Positions 37,256 to 48,880 of a stretch of DNA of 64,000 nt are shown here, in pieces (the stretch's first letter is position 1; every line of letters starts with the position of its first letter). The translations under genes were made by a program, and so were the position numbers. Source of the DNA: Neocallimastix lanati (nom. inval.) (lineage: Eukaryota; Neocallimastigomycota; Neocallimastigomycetes; Neocallimastigales; Neocallimastigaceae); contig JACVTC010000161.1 in NCBI GenBank assembly GCA_016946835.1, forward strand, positions 58,501 to 122,500, in the 5' to 3' direction. Below the pieces are notes generated by a model. It did not search any database and was not told the origin of the DNA. It saw nothing but the letters and a program-made list of their open reading frames with translations.

Positions 37256-38670
37256 AGAATTTATGTTAAAAATATCATTATTTTTCTTATCGTCTTGTGT
37301 TATATTTGATAAATTTTAGAAATTATCTTAATTTTAATATAGAATTAAAAAGTGATAATTTCAATTTATTTTAATAATAACTGTATAAGTTATTTATGAA
37401 TTAAAAAAATGTTTTATTAAAAATAACACTAAAAATTTGATTTATTAGAACACTTGTTTTCTAATATTTTATTTTATAAATCTTTTATTAAATTTTATTA
37501 AAAATTATAAAATTTAAAAGTGATTATTAAAATTATAAAATTAATTAATAATAATAATAATAATAATATTTACATAAAATATTTACAAGTATTTATATTT
37601 TTCTTTAAAATTAAACTATTTATAATTTATAAATAAAAAGAATAATTAAATAAAATAAAAGTAATAAAATTAATAATAAAATAAATATTTAATAATAAAA
37701 TAAATATTTAATAATAAAATAAATATTTAATAATAAAATAAATATTTAATAATAAAATAAATATTTAATAATAAAATAAATAAATTTGTTTATTATAAAA
37801 ATAATTAAAAAATATTTTGTTATTTAAATTAATTAATTTTGTTATTATAAAATTATTATTTAATTATAAAATTAATTATAAAAATTATTATAAAACTAAT
37901 TATAAAAATTAATTATTTTATTTTAAATTTAATCTTAATATTTTTATTTTGAAAAATATATAATTTTCTTTCATATCTGAGTATTAATGTAATTTTTAAG
38001 TGTAATTTATTTGTTTTATTTAATTAATTAATTAATTTTTTTATTTTATTAAATTATTATTAAACTTGGCTAAGGTTAGTTTTGATTTTATGTTAAGTTG
38101 GTACTTAGATTAAAGGGTAAACTTGGTTGGAAGCCTTTAATCTAATAACCTTTTGATATTATTTTATTTTATAAATTAATTTATTCAAATATAAAATATT
38201 ATTTTATTATTAAACTTTTAATTAACTATATTTTTATTTAATATGTTTTATTATAAAGTTATCAGATTATGTAAATAATAATCTTACAAAGATTTAAAAA
38301 AGAATATTTTTTATTTCTTTTATATTTTTGAAAAACAATATAAAATATTTAATAATATATTTTAATAAATACTAATTTAAAGATAACAATATAAAATATA
38401 ATTTTAATATATAAAGTAATAGAATAATACATATATAATATAAGATAATAAAAATATATAAAATAATATAATTAATAAAAAACAATTTTTATAAATAATA
38501 TTCAACTATATTAATTAATATAAAAAAAGGATAATATTAATTAATATGTAATACAATATTAATTAGGTTATGAACGGTACAAGGATTTAAGGAGTACAAA
38601 TTATATTTTTAATTAAATTGTTATTTTAGTAGTATTAAATATAAATTAATTTGTATCAAATCCTTGACAT
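37256..38670. other. AT-rich spacer with a short tandem repeat and a hairpin
   Basis: No gene. About six copies of a 19-bp AATAATAAAATAAATATTT unit lie at 37675-37790. A perfect 10-bp inverted repeat AGATTAAAGG/CCTTTAATCT spans 38107-38143 around a 17-nt loop, resembling the left-end hairpin of the GTGACA family. Confidence 0.6.
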
Positions 38671-39885
38671 TGTAAATTTAAGATTGAGTGTTTAGGTAAG
38701 ATTCTTGCTATATCTTTCCTAATTTGGGTTAAATTGGTCAGGTCAAGATGTTTTTATTAATTATAACAATTAATTAAATTTAAATAATAAATAGCACACA
38801 CAAAGTTTTATAATTAAGATTTCAATATTAAAGATTTATGTTTTATTAGAACTTTATTTAATATATATTTTAATAATAAAATTTTAACTAAGATTAATAT
38901 AAAAATTTATTTATTGTTATAATTAATTCATTAACTTATGTTAATAGTTTAGAATTTAATAATTAATTAATAATCTTATAAAGAATTCAAAATATGGAAT
39001 TTCAAATCCTTTTTATACTAAACTAAAATAATAATTAACAATATAATTAAATAATACATTTTAATCTTAATATATTCATACATGTATATAAATTATATAA
39101 AATATAATAATAAAATAATATTGATAAGAATCTTTTAATAAAATAACTATATAACTTATTCATAAAACAATTTAATAATAAAACTAATTTAATAATCAAA
39201 TATAAAATAAAATAAAATAAAATATTAAAACTAATTAAAAATTCTCTTTCGGAAATCTTTAGAATGATAAAAAATTCCTTAGAATCTTTAGAAAATAATT
39301 GAATAAAAATATATAATAATAAAATATATAAAACTTATAAACTTATTTAAAATATTATAAAACTATTACTAATAACTAATTCTGTATTTTTAATTAATAA
39401 TAAAAATTAATAATAAAAATTAATAATATAATTTCCAAGTTAAGAGATTTATCTAATATAAATTTCTTAATAATTTAGGGTCTTAATTAAATAATTAAAT
39501 TATATTTTTATATTTAAATATCTTTAAAGTCCAATATCTCGTTATCTAGTTGTCCAATAAGGTTGATTTTAACATATGCTGTAGTTCTCGACCGTAGCTT
39601 TCTAATGGATATAATTTTAGCGGGAAATCACGACATAATATTTTCATTATTTGTTGAGTTATCGTTTTTTTCTTCATGCTATTTTTATCAAATTCTTGAG
39701 GGTTAAATTAAATTAAATTATCTTTAATAAATAAGTCCAAACCCTTTGGTTTCTAATTCTTTAGTGTTTCTAATATTAATTTTTATAATTAAAATCGAAT
39801 TAAAATAATTTTTGTCAATAACTAAATTAAATTTCAATTGATCTAATAGTGAATTTTAACTTCAAATCCACTAGTATTCGTGACA
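38671..39885 (+). mobile_element. GTGACA-family repeat, copy 3
   Basis: 1215 bp from TGTAAATTTAAG to GTATTCGTGACA. Same orientation as the two other copies, slightly more diverged, with small A/T indels. Left-end hairpin AGGTAAGATT...ATCTTTCCT retained. Confidence 0.65.
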
Positions 39886-40581
39886 CATTTTATGTATAAT
39901 AAATTTTCAAGATTTATTAATTTTGTTATTTATATTTATTAGGGACGTAATGCTCTATATTAATTATTTTTATAATATTTTATTTATTTTTATTTTATTT
40001 TATTAATATTATTATTTTTTTCCTAAAAATTTATTTTTGTAAAATTTCCTATTTATATATGTTTTTTTTTTTTTTTTTTTTAAAATTTAATTTAATATTT
40101 TTTATACTATTTGATTATTTTCCTAATTTTTATTTTATAATTTTTATACAATTTAATTGTTAATATAAATTGAATTAATATATTTTAACTAAATATACCT
40201 TAAAAATAATAAACAATATTTATTTTAAATACATATTAAAAATAATTAAAAATATTTATTTTAAATACATATTATTTAGAAATATTAGTAATTTAAAATT
40301 ATTTAACTATTTAGTTTATTATTTACATAAATAAATACATATTATTTAGAAATATTAGTAATTTAAAATTATTTAACTATTTAGTTTATTATTTACATAA
40401 ATAAAAATACTAACTTATAATTAAAAATATACTTTAATTTAATAATTTAATTGTTTGTTAAATAAATATCATTATTTATTTACCTATTCATATAAACTAA
40501 TTAAATATAAATTTAAATAATTTAAATTTTTTTTTTTTAAATTTAAGAAATTCATATTTTTCTGAACGTAACGTTCCATAT
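39886..40581. other. AT-rich spacer with a 70-bp tandem duplication
   Basis: No gene. A unit of about 70 bp (containing TATTTAGAAATATTAGTAAT) is duplicated head to tail at about 40264-40403. The right end is GAACGTAACGTTCCA, a hairpin. Confidence 0.55.
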
Positions 40582-41423
40582 TGTAAAGAATTATAATTAT
40601 TTTTCAAAATAATTATTATTCTTTATTAAAAAATTAATATTTAAAGTTTATTATTTTATAAAATTTTATGAATAATTTTAATTATGTCACATAGTAATTA
40701 TTAATTAATGTTATTGTTTTAAAATTTATTTACAATAAATTAAATTATCAATAATTTATATATTAAATTATAATAATGTATTATTGTATTAAAATAATGA
40801 TAAATTCTATTTAATTAAGAAAAATTAAATTGTATTAAAATGATAATTTTATTTAATCAAGAAATAATTAAATTATATTATTTCTTGGACTTTTAATTAA
40901 GAAAATTAAAAGAATTGATTATTTAATTATACTTGTGATTAAATATTAATAAAATTAATATATAATTAGTTAATAAGTTTTCTCCCTTATTCGGGTTTTC
41001 TTATTAACTAAAGATTGATGTAATTAAACACCAATCGAGATCTATCTAGTTTTTTCTTCTAATCTTTTTCTAGATAGAGATAATTTTCCAAGATTAGAAA
41101 TCAAATTAATATAAATAGGACTCTTGATTCTTCTAAAAATAATCAAGAGTTATTATTATAAGAAATTATAATAATTAACACAAATATTTTAAAATTACTT
41201 TTAATAAAAAAATTTTTATAATAAAATAATTTCTAAAATACTCTTAACCTACTTTTAGTGTTGTTTATTATAATCTTATAATAAACTCTAAGTTTTTAAA
41301 TTTTCGTTTTCAATTTTTATATTATATTTTTTAATTTTATCTCAATTAATAATATTTTTTATTATTAATTGTAGAAAGAATTAATTATTAATATAATTAA
41401 ATATTTTTAATTAATTCTTTACA
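40582..41423 (+). mobile_element. Solo LTR 13 (TGTAAAG subfamily), next to tRNA-Gly copy 4
   Basis: 842 bp from TGTAAAGAATTATAA to TTCTTTACA with a perfect CATAT duplication (40577-40581 and 41424-41428). Inverted near-copy of LTRs 8 and 9. It ends 18 nt before the tRNA 5' end. Confidence 0.9.
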
Positions 41424-41441
41424 CATATTTTCAAGATTGTG

Positions 41442-41512
41442 GCGTTAATAGTATAGAGGTAGAATATTTGCCTTCCAAGCAAATGGCCCGGGTTCGATTC
41501 CCGGTTAACGCA
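41442..41512 (+). tRNA. tRNA-Gly (anticodon TCC), copy 4
   Basis: Same 71 nt as copies 2 and 3, with the T6 terminator just downstream. CATAT, the duplication of LTR 13, lies at -18 to -14. Confidence 0.95.
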
Positions 41513-42060
41513 TCAACTTTTTTGTTAATACAACGTAAAGTCCAACAATACATGATACTTTACTTTTTTTTACTTTCTGTAACGATATCAAGATGATACG
41601 ATATTTTATTTATGTATCTATATTAATATTAATTTATGGGCAATGTCAATAATGAATTATGACAAAATAATATAATCTAATATTAAATAGAAATAATACA
41701 TACAATAGTACAAAAGAAAGTAATAAATATATCTTTTTAATATTCTCTTTATTTATTATTAATTATTACATTAATTATTATTATTACTCATATAAATATT
41801 ATAATTAATTATCTCAAATATATATCATATCTCTTTTTAACTTTATTAAAATAAAATATAAAAATAGTTATTCATGTGAATTAATTTATCATAAGTATAA
41901 ACTTATAAATAAAAGAATTCTCCGTTTAATAATTATTATTCTAAAATTATATATTTTATTATAAAATTATTGACCAATAAAATATAAGTATTTCTTTAAC
42001 CTAAAGAATCTACCTAAATACCATTTTTATAGTGGTTACGTATCTCGTTTGTTATGGTTC
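41513..42060 (+). repeat. Segmental duplication flanking tRNA-Gly, copy 3
   Basis: Matches the first part of the other two copies up to the GTGGTTACGTAT end of the TGATACG-type element, then diverges at about 42045. More substitutions than between copies 1 and 2. Confidence 0.83.
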
Positions 42061-42889
42061 GGGTTTTATTAGAATTTTTATTTAATTATTTATTTTTAAT
42101 ATTTTTCTGTCTACATTTTAATTATTGAAAAACTTCACTTATTTATACTTTTTGAAAAAAAATAAATATGTAAAGCCTTTCTACATTTTATTATCATATT
42201 TAAAAAAAAATATTTACTATTACTAATTAATTAAAATTTTATATTAATTTAAATTAACTAATTCATAAGTATTTTTATTTTAATAAATTTTGTTTACATA
42301 ATTTTATATTATTTTTCATATACTAAAACTAAATTATTTAATATATACGAAAAGTAACAAACAAAATTTAAAAAGATTTTACAGAAAAATAAAGTTATTT
42401 TAATCAAGAATGTTAATATAATATTCTTTTATTTTATATAAAATAAATTTAAAAACTATAATATATTTAATATTTACTATTAATCAATTAAGATTTGATT
42501 TTATTTGTGGGGAATAAAAATATTAAATAATCAATTTAAAAATAAACTAAAATACTAAAAAGAATACAAGTTTAATATTGATACAATATAATAATAATAT
42601 AATAATATATTTGAAAATAAAAATAAAATATTAATATTGATAATAAACACTTTAATAAAATAATAAAATTTAAGGTTAAATTATAGATATTGATATTAAT
42701 AATAAAAATATAGAATTATTGATAATATTTTAGAAACTTTTAATAAAAATATAAAAAAAAATATATTTAGAAAATATTTTAGTATAGAAAATATAGTAAA
42801 GTAATATTAAGTAAAGAATAATATAATGGATTCTAAAGTAAGTTGAAATTCTAATTAATAATCCATTATATATTCGTTCTTTACCACGT
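42061..42889. other. AT-rich spacer
   Basis: No gene, tRNA or defined repeat found. Short AT stretches only, up to the CACGT flank of LTR 14. Confidence 0.5.
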
Positions 42890-43722
42890 TGTAATAATTC
42901 TATTAAGAACTAACTCAAAATAGAATTATTAACTACAACTTAACGACTAATTCATTAAGTTGAGAAAATAAAATAAAATAAATTTTTTTACCTTTAATGT
43001 AGAGTTTATTATAAAATTAATTATAATAATAACACAACATGTAAGAGAAGAATTGTTTGTATAAATTGATCTTAAAAATATGTTTTTGAATAAAATATTT
43101 TTATTAATTTATTGAAGTTAAAAATATAAAAATGTTACTATTATAACTATGTTTTTTATAATAATAACTCTTGATTTCTCAAAAAGAACTCAAGAGCCTT
43201 ATTTATATTTTTTTATGAAAATAAGGTTAAATAAGAAAGGGTTTTCTAATCTTAACAAATCTCTTATCTAGGAAAAGATTAGATAGAAAAACCTAGATAA
43301 GTTTTCGATCGATATTCTATCCATATCGATCATCGCATTAATTAAGTAAAACCGATTACTTCTAAAAAGTAATTGGAAAAAATCTTAATTAACCGATTTT
43401 CCAATCTAATGATCGAAAATAAAAGAATAAAATAATAAAAGATATTTCGATCATATAATTTATCCTTATATTAAAAATATAAAATTAAATAGTTAATAAA
43501 ATACAGAATACATTATAAAATACAGAATACATTATAAAATACAGAATAAAATACAATACAAAATACATTAGTTACAGTAGAGAATTTAGCATATTGTAAA
43601 TATATTATTTAAAATTAATTAAATAAATTTTGTTAAATTAATGAATATTTAAAATTAAATTAAATAAATTTAATAAATATTATATGTAATTAAATAAAGT
43701 TATAGTTATAATAACTTAACTA
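42890..43722 (-). mobile_element. Solo LTR 14, left part (interrupted by element B)
   Basis: Begins TGTAATAATTC and carries the full family core (CTCTTGATTTCTC hairpin at about 43166, CTAGG...CCTAG hairpin, ATCGATCATCG). Broken off at AACTA, the target duplication of element B. The remaining 44 bp are at 50720-50763. Original flanks are CACGT and CAAGT. Confidence 0.88.
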
Positions 43723-44458
43723 TGTTAAAATTAAGATATAAAATAGTTTTATGATTAATAACGTTACTAGGTTAATATGTTGAATTATATATTAATAATC
43801 CAACAATAATTAATTAATAATAATATAAAAATAATATAAGATAAATAGTTAAGTTATTTAAACACTTAATATCTAAGAATATTTTAAATAATAATTTCTT
43901 TGAAGGATTTATGAAAATATTTATTTATTGAATTACTAGTATATAATTATTGTAAGTACAATAACCTTACAAAGAACATAAAAGATAGATTTTTACATCT
44001 TTCTTTTATACTTTGTAAGTTACATAATAATAATATTTAATTATAAGATATTAATAATATAGTAATATGAATATTAATAAAATATTAAGATAATAACAAT
44101 ATCGATATGTTTAAAATATTTAATATAACTAAATAAATTTAATTTATAATTATATAATTAATTTGAATAATTAAAAATAGTAGTTAATATATATGATGTA
44201 AACATATATATAAACATAATATAAATAAATACATGTGACGTCATATGTAGATAATTGAAATTATTAATATAAATCTTATTTACTAATATTCTCAGAATTA
44301 TTAGGCCTAAGATAATTCCTTAAATATTAAATAAGAATTTATATTAATTATTAATTATTTAAATATATATATTATTTATATTTAAATAAATAATATTTGT
44401 TAACTATTGAAATGTAAATAACTGAAATTGAGATTTCAATTCAGTTATAATTTCAACA
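43723..44458 (-). repeat. 3' LTR of element B
   Basis: 736 bp; on the minus strand TGTTGAAATT to AATTTTAACA. No difference from the 5' LTR was noticed. Confidence 0.95.
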
Positions 44459-45041
44459 ATGCCCTCCCATAAAAATCGGATTCAAGACGATTTTTGTGTA
44501 ACGATAAGGAGGATTAAATTTTTGTTAAAAAATTTTTTGGAATTTCTTAAATTAAAAATTTTTAATTTATGAAAGAGGAAGGTCACTTGAGTCCTTTTAA
44601 ATTTTTAAAGGAAACCCTTTATAAGTGGCCATTTCATTGAAATTTTGAAATCTCTAAAATTTAATAAAATTAAAATTTTATTATGAAAATTGATGTTTAA
44701 GAATATGATGGTACCATTTTTAAATGTTTTTGATTAAAAATTTTTGAAATTGAAATTTTGAAATTTTAATTTCAATTAACTTTTTAATTTTATGCATTAA
44801 CTTTAAAAATTGAAAATTATAATAATTAATGAATTTATGAATAAAATTAGATTATAAATTGATAGATGTAAGTGTAACATAGCTATGTTTTTGAATTTTG
44901 AAAATTTTGAAAATTTCGAAATTTTGAAATTGAAATTTGACTGAAAAATTGATAATAATAAAATAAAATTTAAAAACAAATTAATAAAAATAAAATTTCC
45001 AAATTTTTTTTTTTTATAATAATATTATTATTATTATCATT
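44459..45041 (-). other. 3' untranslated part of element B
   Basis: Between the pol stop and the 3' LTR. It has no reading frame; it carries repeated GAAATTTTGAAA-type runs and ends in the polypurine run. Confidence 0.7.
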
Positions 45042-48000
45042 TTAGTTATAAGCTATTGAAATAGGTTTTCTTCCATTTTGTAAATATTGTAAATAAATAT
45101 TTTGATTTCGGGGGTTATTTTCAACTTCGTCTGAAGGAACCCAATTGTAAGCAGTTCTATATTTATACCTGATTCTGTATTCATATTGATTCTTTTTATA
45201 ATTAGTTCTAAATCCTGAGATTTCAATTATATCATTAACAGATTCATCATGAGTTCTTCTTTTTAAAAACTTTTGAGGCGTTGGAATAAAAGGTTCTAAC
45301 TCCGAAACATGGAATATAGGATGATGTTTTGGAAAAGGTGACCTTTTAATATCTATTTTATAATTATGATTATTCAGAACATCTATTACTTTATATGGTC
45401 CATATTTACAAGGAGCTAACTTTGAACTATCTTCGATATTTAGTGATGGAGGAGCTTGTATCCAAACTAAATCATTTTCTTTAAATATTGGAGGTGGCAT
45501 TCTCTTTTTATCTGCGTGTATTTTATATAGTTCTTTTGACCTTAATAAAACATCTTTAATATGATTAAAGTTCATACTTAAGTCCTTAATAATTTTATTA
45601 TTAGTATCAATATCAGGTAATAAGAAAAATTCATCCATAGATGGATGAAACCCATAATTAATAAAGAAGGGTGTTTCTTTTGTAGATTCATTAATGGAGT
45701 TATTATAAACAAATTCAGCAAGGTGAATCCATTCAATCCAATCATCATGATAATATGATCTTGAGTAAGCTCTTAAATATTGTTCAATAAAAGAATTACA
45801 TCTTTCAACTTGACCAACTGTTTCATGATGGTCAGTTGTAGCGATTTTTGATTTAATGTTTAAATATTCCATTACTTCTTTCCAAAGAGCGCTTGTAAAT
45901 TGAGATCCTCTATCTGTATACAAATCACAAGGCAATCCGTGTAGTTTAAATATATTTGTAATGAAAGCTTTGGCAGTTTGTTTGGCATCAGGTATTTGTT
46001 TAAATGGAATTAAATGTATCATCTTAGAGAAACGATCAACAACTACCATAATAACGGTGTATCCTTTAGAATAAGGAAGACCACATAGGAAATCAATTTC
46101 GATAGACTTCCAAGGTCTATCGGGAGTATCTAAAGGTTGTAAAAGACCATATTTCCTATGTCTATTAACCTTGTTTCTTGCACAACATTCACAAGAATTA
46201 ACATAACTTGTAACATCTTCATGTATTTTTGGCCACCAAAAGTTTCTTGTAATTAGTTCTAAAGTTCTTCTTATACCAAGATGTCCAGAAGTGGGTTTTT
46301 CATGATATTTTTCTAAAATTTCTAATCTAAGTGATTCAGGAATATAAATTAAATTGTTATATAATATAATATTATCTTTTATTTTAAATCTTTCCATTTT
46401 CCTAAATGGTTTATAAGCATAATTATTTTTAACATTGTTTTCACTAAAGTATAATTTAATATCTTCAGCAGTAGCATCTTCTTTAATAGCATCAATAATT
46501 TTTTCTAGTAAATTACTCATAATTCCTATAAAACAGGGAACTTCTTTTACATTTTTAATATCTAATATATTTTCTGGTTTAATATCTTCGTTATTCTTCA
46601 TATAGTCAGGTCTTCTTGAAAGACTATCTGGTTTCCCATTTTTTGTTCCTTGTCTATATATAAGTTGGAAATCATATTCCTGAAAGAATAAGTGCCATCT
46701 ATGCTGTCTTTGATTACCAACTTTTCCTCCTAAAGTATAGATTAAATTTCTATGGTCAGTATAGACAGTAATTTTATGTTTTGCACCAAGTAAAAGATGT
46801 CACCAAGTTAAGAAAGAATCTCTAATAGCTAATAACTCTTTTTCTGTAATGGTATAATTTATTTCGGAGCCTTGTAAACTTCTTGAAAAGTAAGCAACAG
46901 GATGTAATTTATTATTTTCATCTTTCTGAGATAAAACAGCACCTATAGCATAGTTACTTGCATCACATTCTACTATGAATGGTTTAGTTACATCTGGGTG
47001 ATGCAGTACTGGAGAAGTAGTTAATTTACTTTTTAATAATTTAAATGAATTTCCACAATTTGTATCCCAAATAAATTTTGTATTTTTTCTTGTTAAATTA
47101 TGGAGAGGCTTAGCTATTTTTGCAAAATTTTTTACAAATCTCCTATAGTAATTACATAAGCCTAAAAATCGTTGTACTTCTTTAATATTTTTCGGAGTTG
47201 GCCACTCTTCTATAGATTTAATTTTCTTTGGGTCAGTAGATACACCATCACCAGATAAAATGTAACCTAGGAATTCAACTTTTTCTTTATCGAATTCACA
47301 TTTTTCTAATTTCGCGTATAAATTATTATTAATTAAAGTTTGTAATACATTTCTTACTTGTTTGTGATGTTCTTCCAAATCCTCAGAATAAATTAAAATA
47401 TCATCCAAATATAAAATAACACTTTTTTCCAAATAAGGTCTGAGTACAGAATTAATAAATGATTGAAAAGTGGCTGGGGCATTTTTCAACCCAAAAGGCA
47501 TTACGAGATATTCGTAATGACCATATTTAGTTCGAAAAGCTGTTTTATATTCATCCCCCTCTTTTATACGAATTAGGTTATAGGCAGATCTTAGATCTAA
47601 TTTTGTGAAATATTTTGCACCTTTAACCTTTTCAATAATATCATTAATAAGTGGAAGAGGATATGAATTTCTAATGGTAACAGCGTTTAACTTTTTGTAA
47701 TCCACACACAATCTTAAAGAACCATCTTTCTTTTTTTGAAATAAGACAGGATAACCAGCTGGAGATTCAGAAGGTCTAATAAATCCCTTCTTTAAATTTT
47801 CTTCTATATATTCTTTTAAAACTTTATTTTCTTCTTCAGATAATGGGTAGATAGGTCCGTAATGAAGAGAAGCATCCTTTTCTAAAACTATTTTACAGTC
47901 AGTTAAACGATGTGGCGGTAGTTTATCTGCTTCTTTCTTACTAAATACAACAGCCAAATCTCGATATTGAAGCGGAATATTTTCAATTTTTATATCTTCA

Positions 48001-48290
48001 ATATCTTCTTCATAATTTTCTTTATTTGTTAAAAATGAATAAATTAAATAATTATAGTTAAATTTATTATTAATTTTATATTTTTTATTTTGGTGATTGT
48101 TTTTTAATTTAAAAAATATTTTATTGGTTAAAAAATTAAATTTTTTATGAAGAAATTTTTTATATTTATTAAGTTTAAAATTTAATTTATTTTGATTAAA
48201 ATTTTTGAAATTTTTTGAATTTTTTGTATAATTAAATTTTTTTAAGAATTTATGTTTTAAAAAATAATTTTTTAAAAACTTTTTATCACT
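45042..48290 (-). CDS. pol: Element B pol (RT, RNase H, integrase, chromodomain-like tail), one in-frame TGA
   Basis: Open from about 48290 with a Lys/Asn/Phe-rich linker, then IPLQYRDLAVVFSK and RT: CVDYKKLNAV, MPFGLKNAPATF, YLDDILIYS. RNase H: FIVECDASNYAIG, YTDHRNLIY. TGA at 46800-46802 follows SFLTW, where element A reads Arg (CGA) after its Trp; the frame is open again on the far side to 45042. Integrase: H-H-C-C (SGHLGIRRT ... CECCARNK) and D-D-E in EIDFLCGL, YTDRGSQF and HHETVGQVERC. The last ~60 residues (YRIRYKYRTAYNWVPSDEV) resemble a chromodomain. Closest kin in the window is element A. Confidence 0.92.
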
Positions 48291-48880
48291 GAATTAAACC
48301 GAGAATAATATTGTGGATTTTTATTAGTATTATTATTAATTTTGTTATAAAAGTGAGAATTTAAATAAGAATATAGGAAGTTTTTATCATAGTCATAATG
48401 AATATTAAACTTCCTCATAAATTGGTTTCCAAAAAGTAGTTTTGTTGGGATACAATTCGAAATTAAAAATTTTTCTCTGAAATTTTTAAAATAAACTCTT
48501 TTATTTTCATTAATTTTGATTTGAAATTTTAGCCAAACATAATTCTTTATCTGGGTTGTATCACCAGAAATTCCTTTGACTAAAATTTTTGATTTTAAAT
48601 TATATTTTTTCAATTTTAATGTTTTTACTAATTCTTCTGTAATAAAATTACAGAAGGAGCCTGAATCTAACATCGATTCAGTTTTTAATTTATTATTATC
48701 ATTTTTAATATTTTTTATATTATTTGAAAATGTTGTTGGAATATATGTATCAAATAAAAGGAAAGTTGAAGGTAATTTTTTATTTACTACATTATTAAAT
48801 GTAGGAAAATTATAATGAAGAATTCTTGTGTTTTTTATTATATTGGACTTCTGTTGAAGTCCATTGTTTAGTTTTTTGTT
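48272..48880 (-). CDS. pro: Element B protease frame
   Basis: Lies in the -1 frame to gag and is open from the slippery site to TAA at 48272. It has no strong start of its own. It contains the aspartic-protease motif MLDSGSFCNFIT (48640-48673) and a flap-like region ending LLFGNQFMRKFNIHYDYD. Upstream of the motif runs a ~65-residue linker (LPSTFLLFDTYIPTTF). It overlaps pol by about 19 nt in yet another -1 frame. Matures Gag and Pol. Confidence 0.85.
   Translation of the reverse strand, partial: NKKLNNGLQQKSNIIKNTRILHYNFPTFNNVVNKKLPSTFLLFDTYIPTTFSNNIKNIKNDNNKLKTESMLDSGSFCNFITEELVKTLKLKKYNLKSKILVKGISGDTTQIKNYVWLKFQIKINENKRVYFKNFREKFLISNCIPTKLLFGNQFMRKFNIHYDYDKNFLYSYLNSHFYNKINNNTNKNPQYYSRFNSVIKSF
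48844..48877 (-). promoter_or_regulatory. -1 ribosomal frameshift signal with hairpin (element B gag-pro)
   Basis: On the minus strand the heptamer A-AAA-AAC (48871-48877) is in the gag frame and followed at once by the gag stop TAA (48868-48870). Seven nt after the heptamer comes a perfect 8-bp hairpin TGGACTTC-AACA-GAAGTCCA (48844-48863). The protease frame is -1 to gag. Heptamer, spacing and stem match the known retroviral arrangement. Confidence 0.9.
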
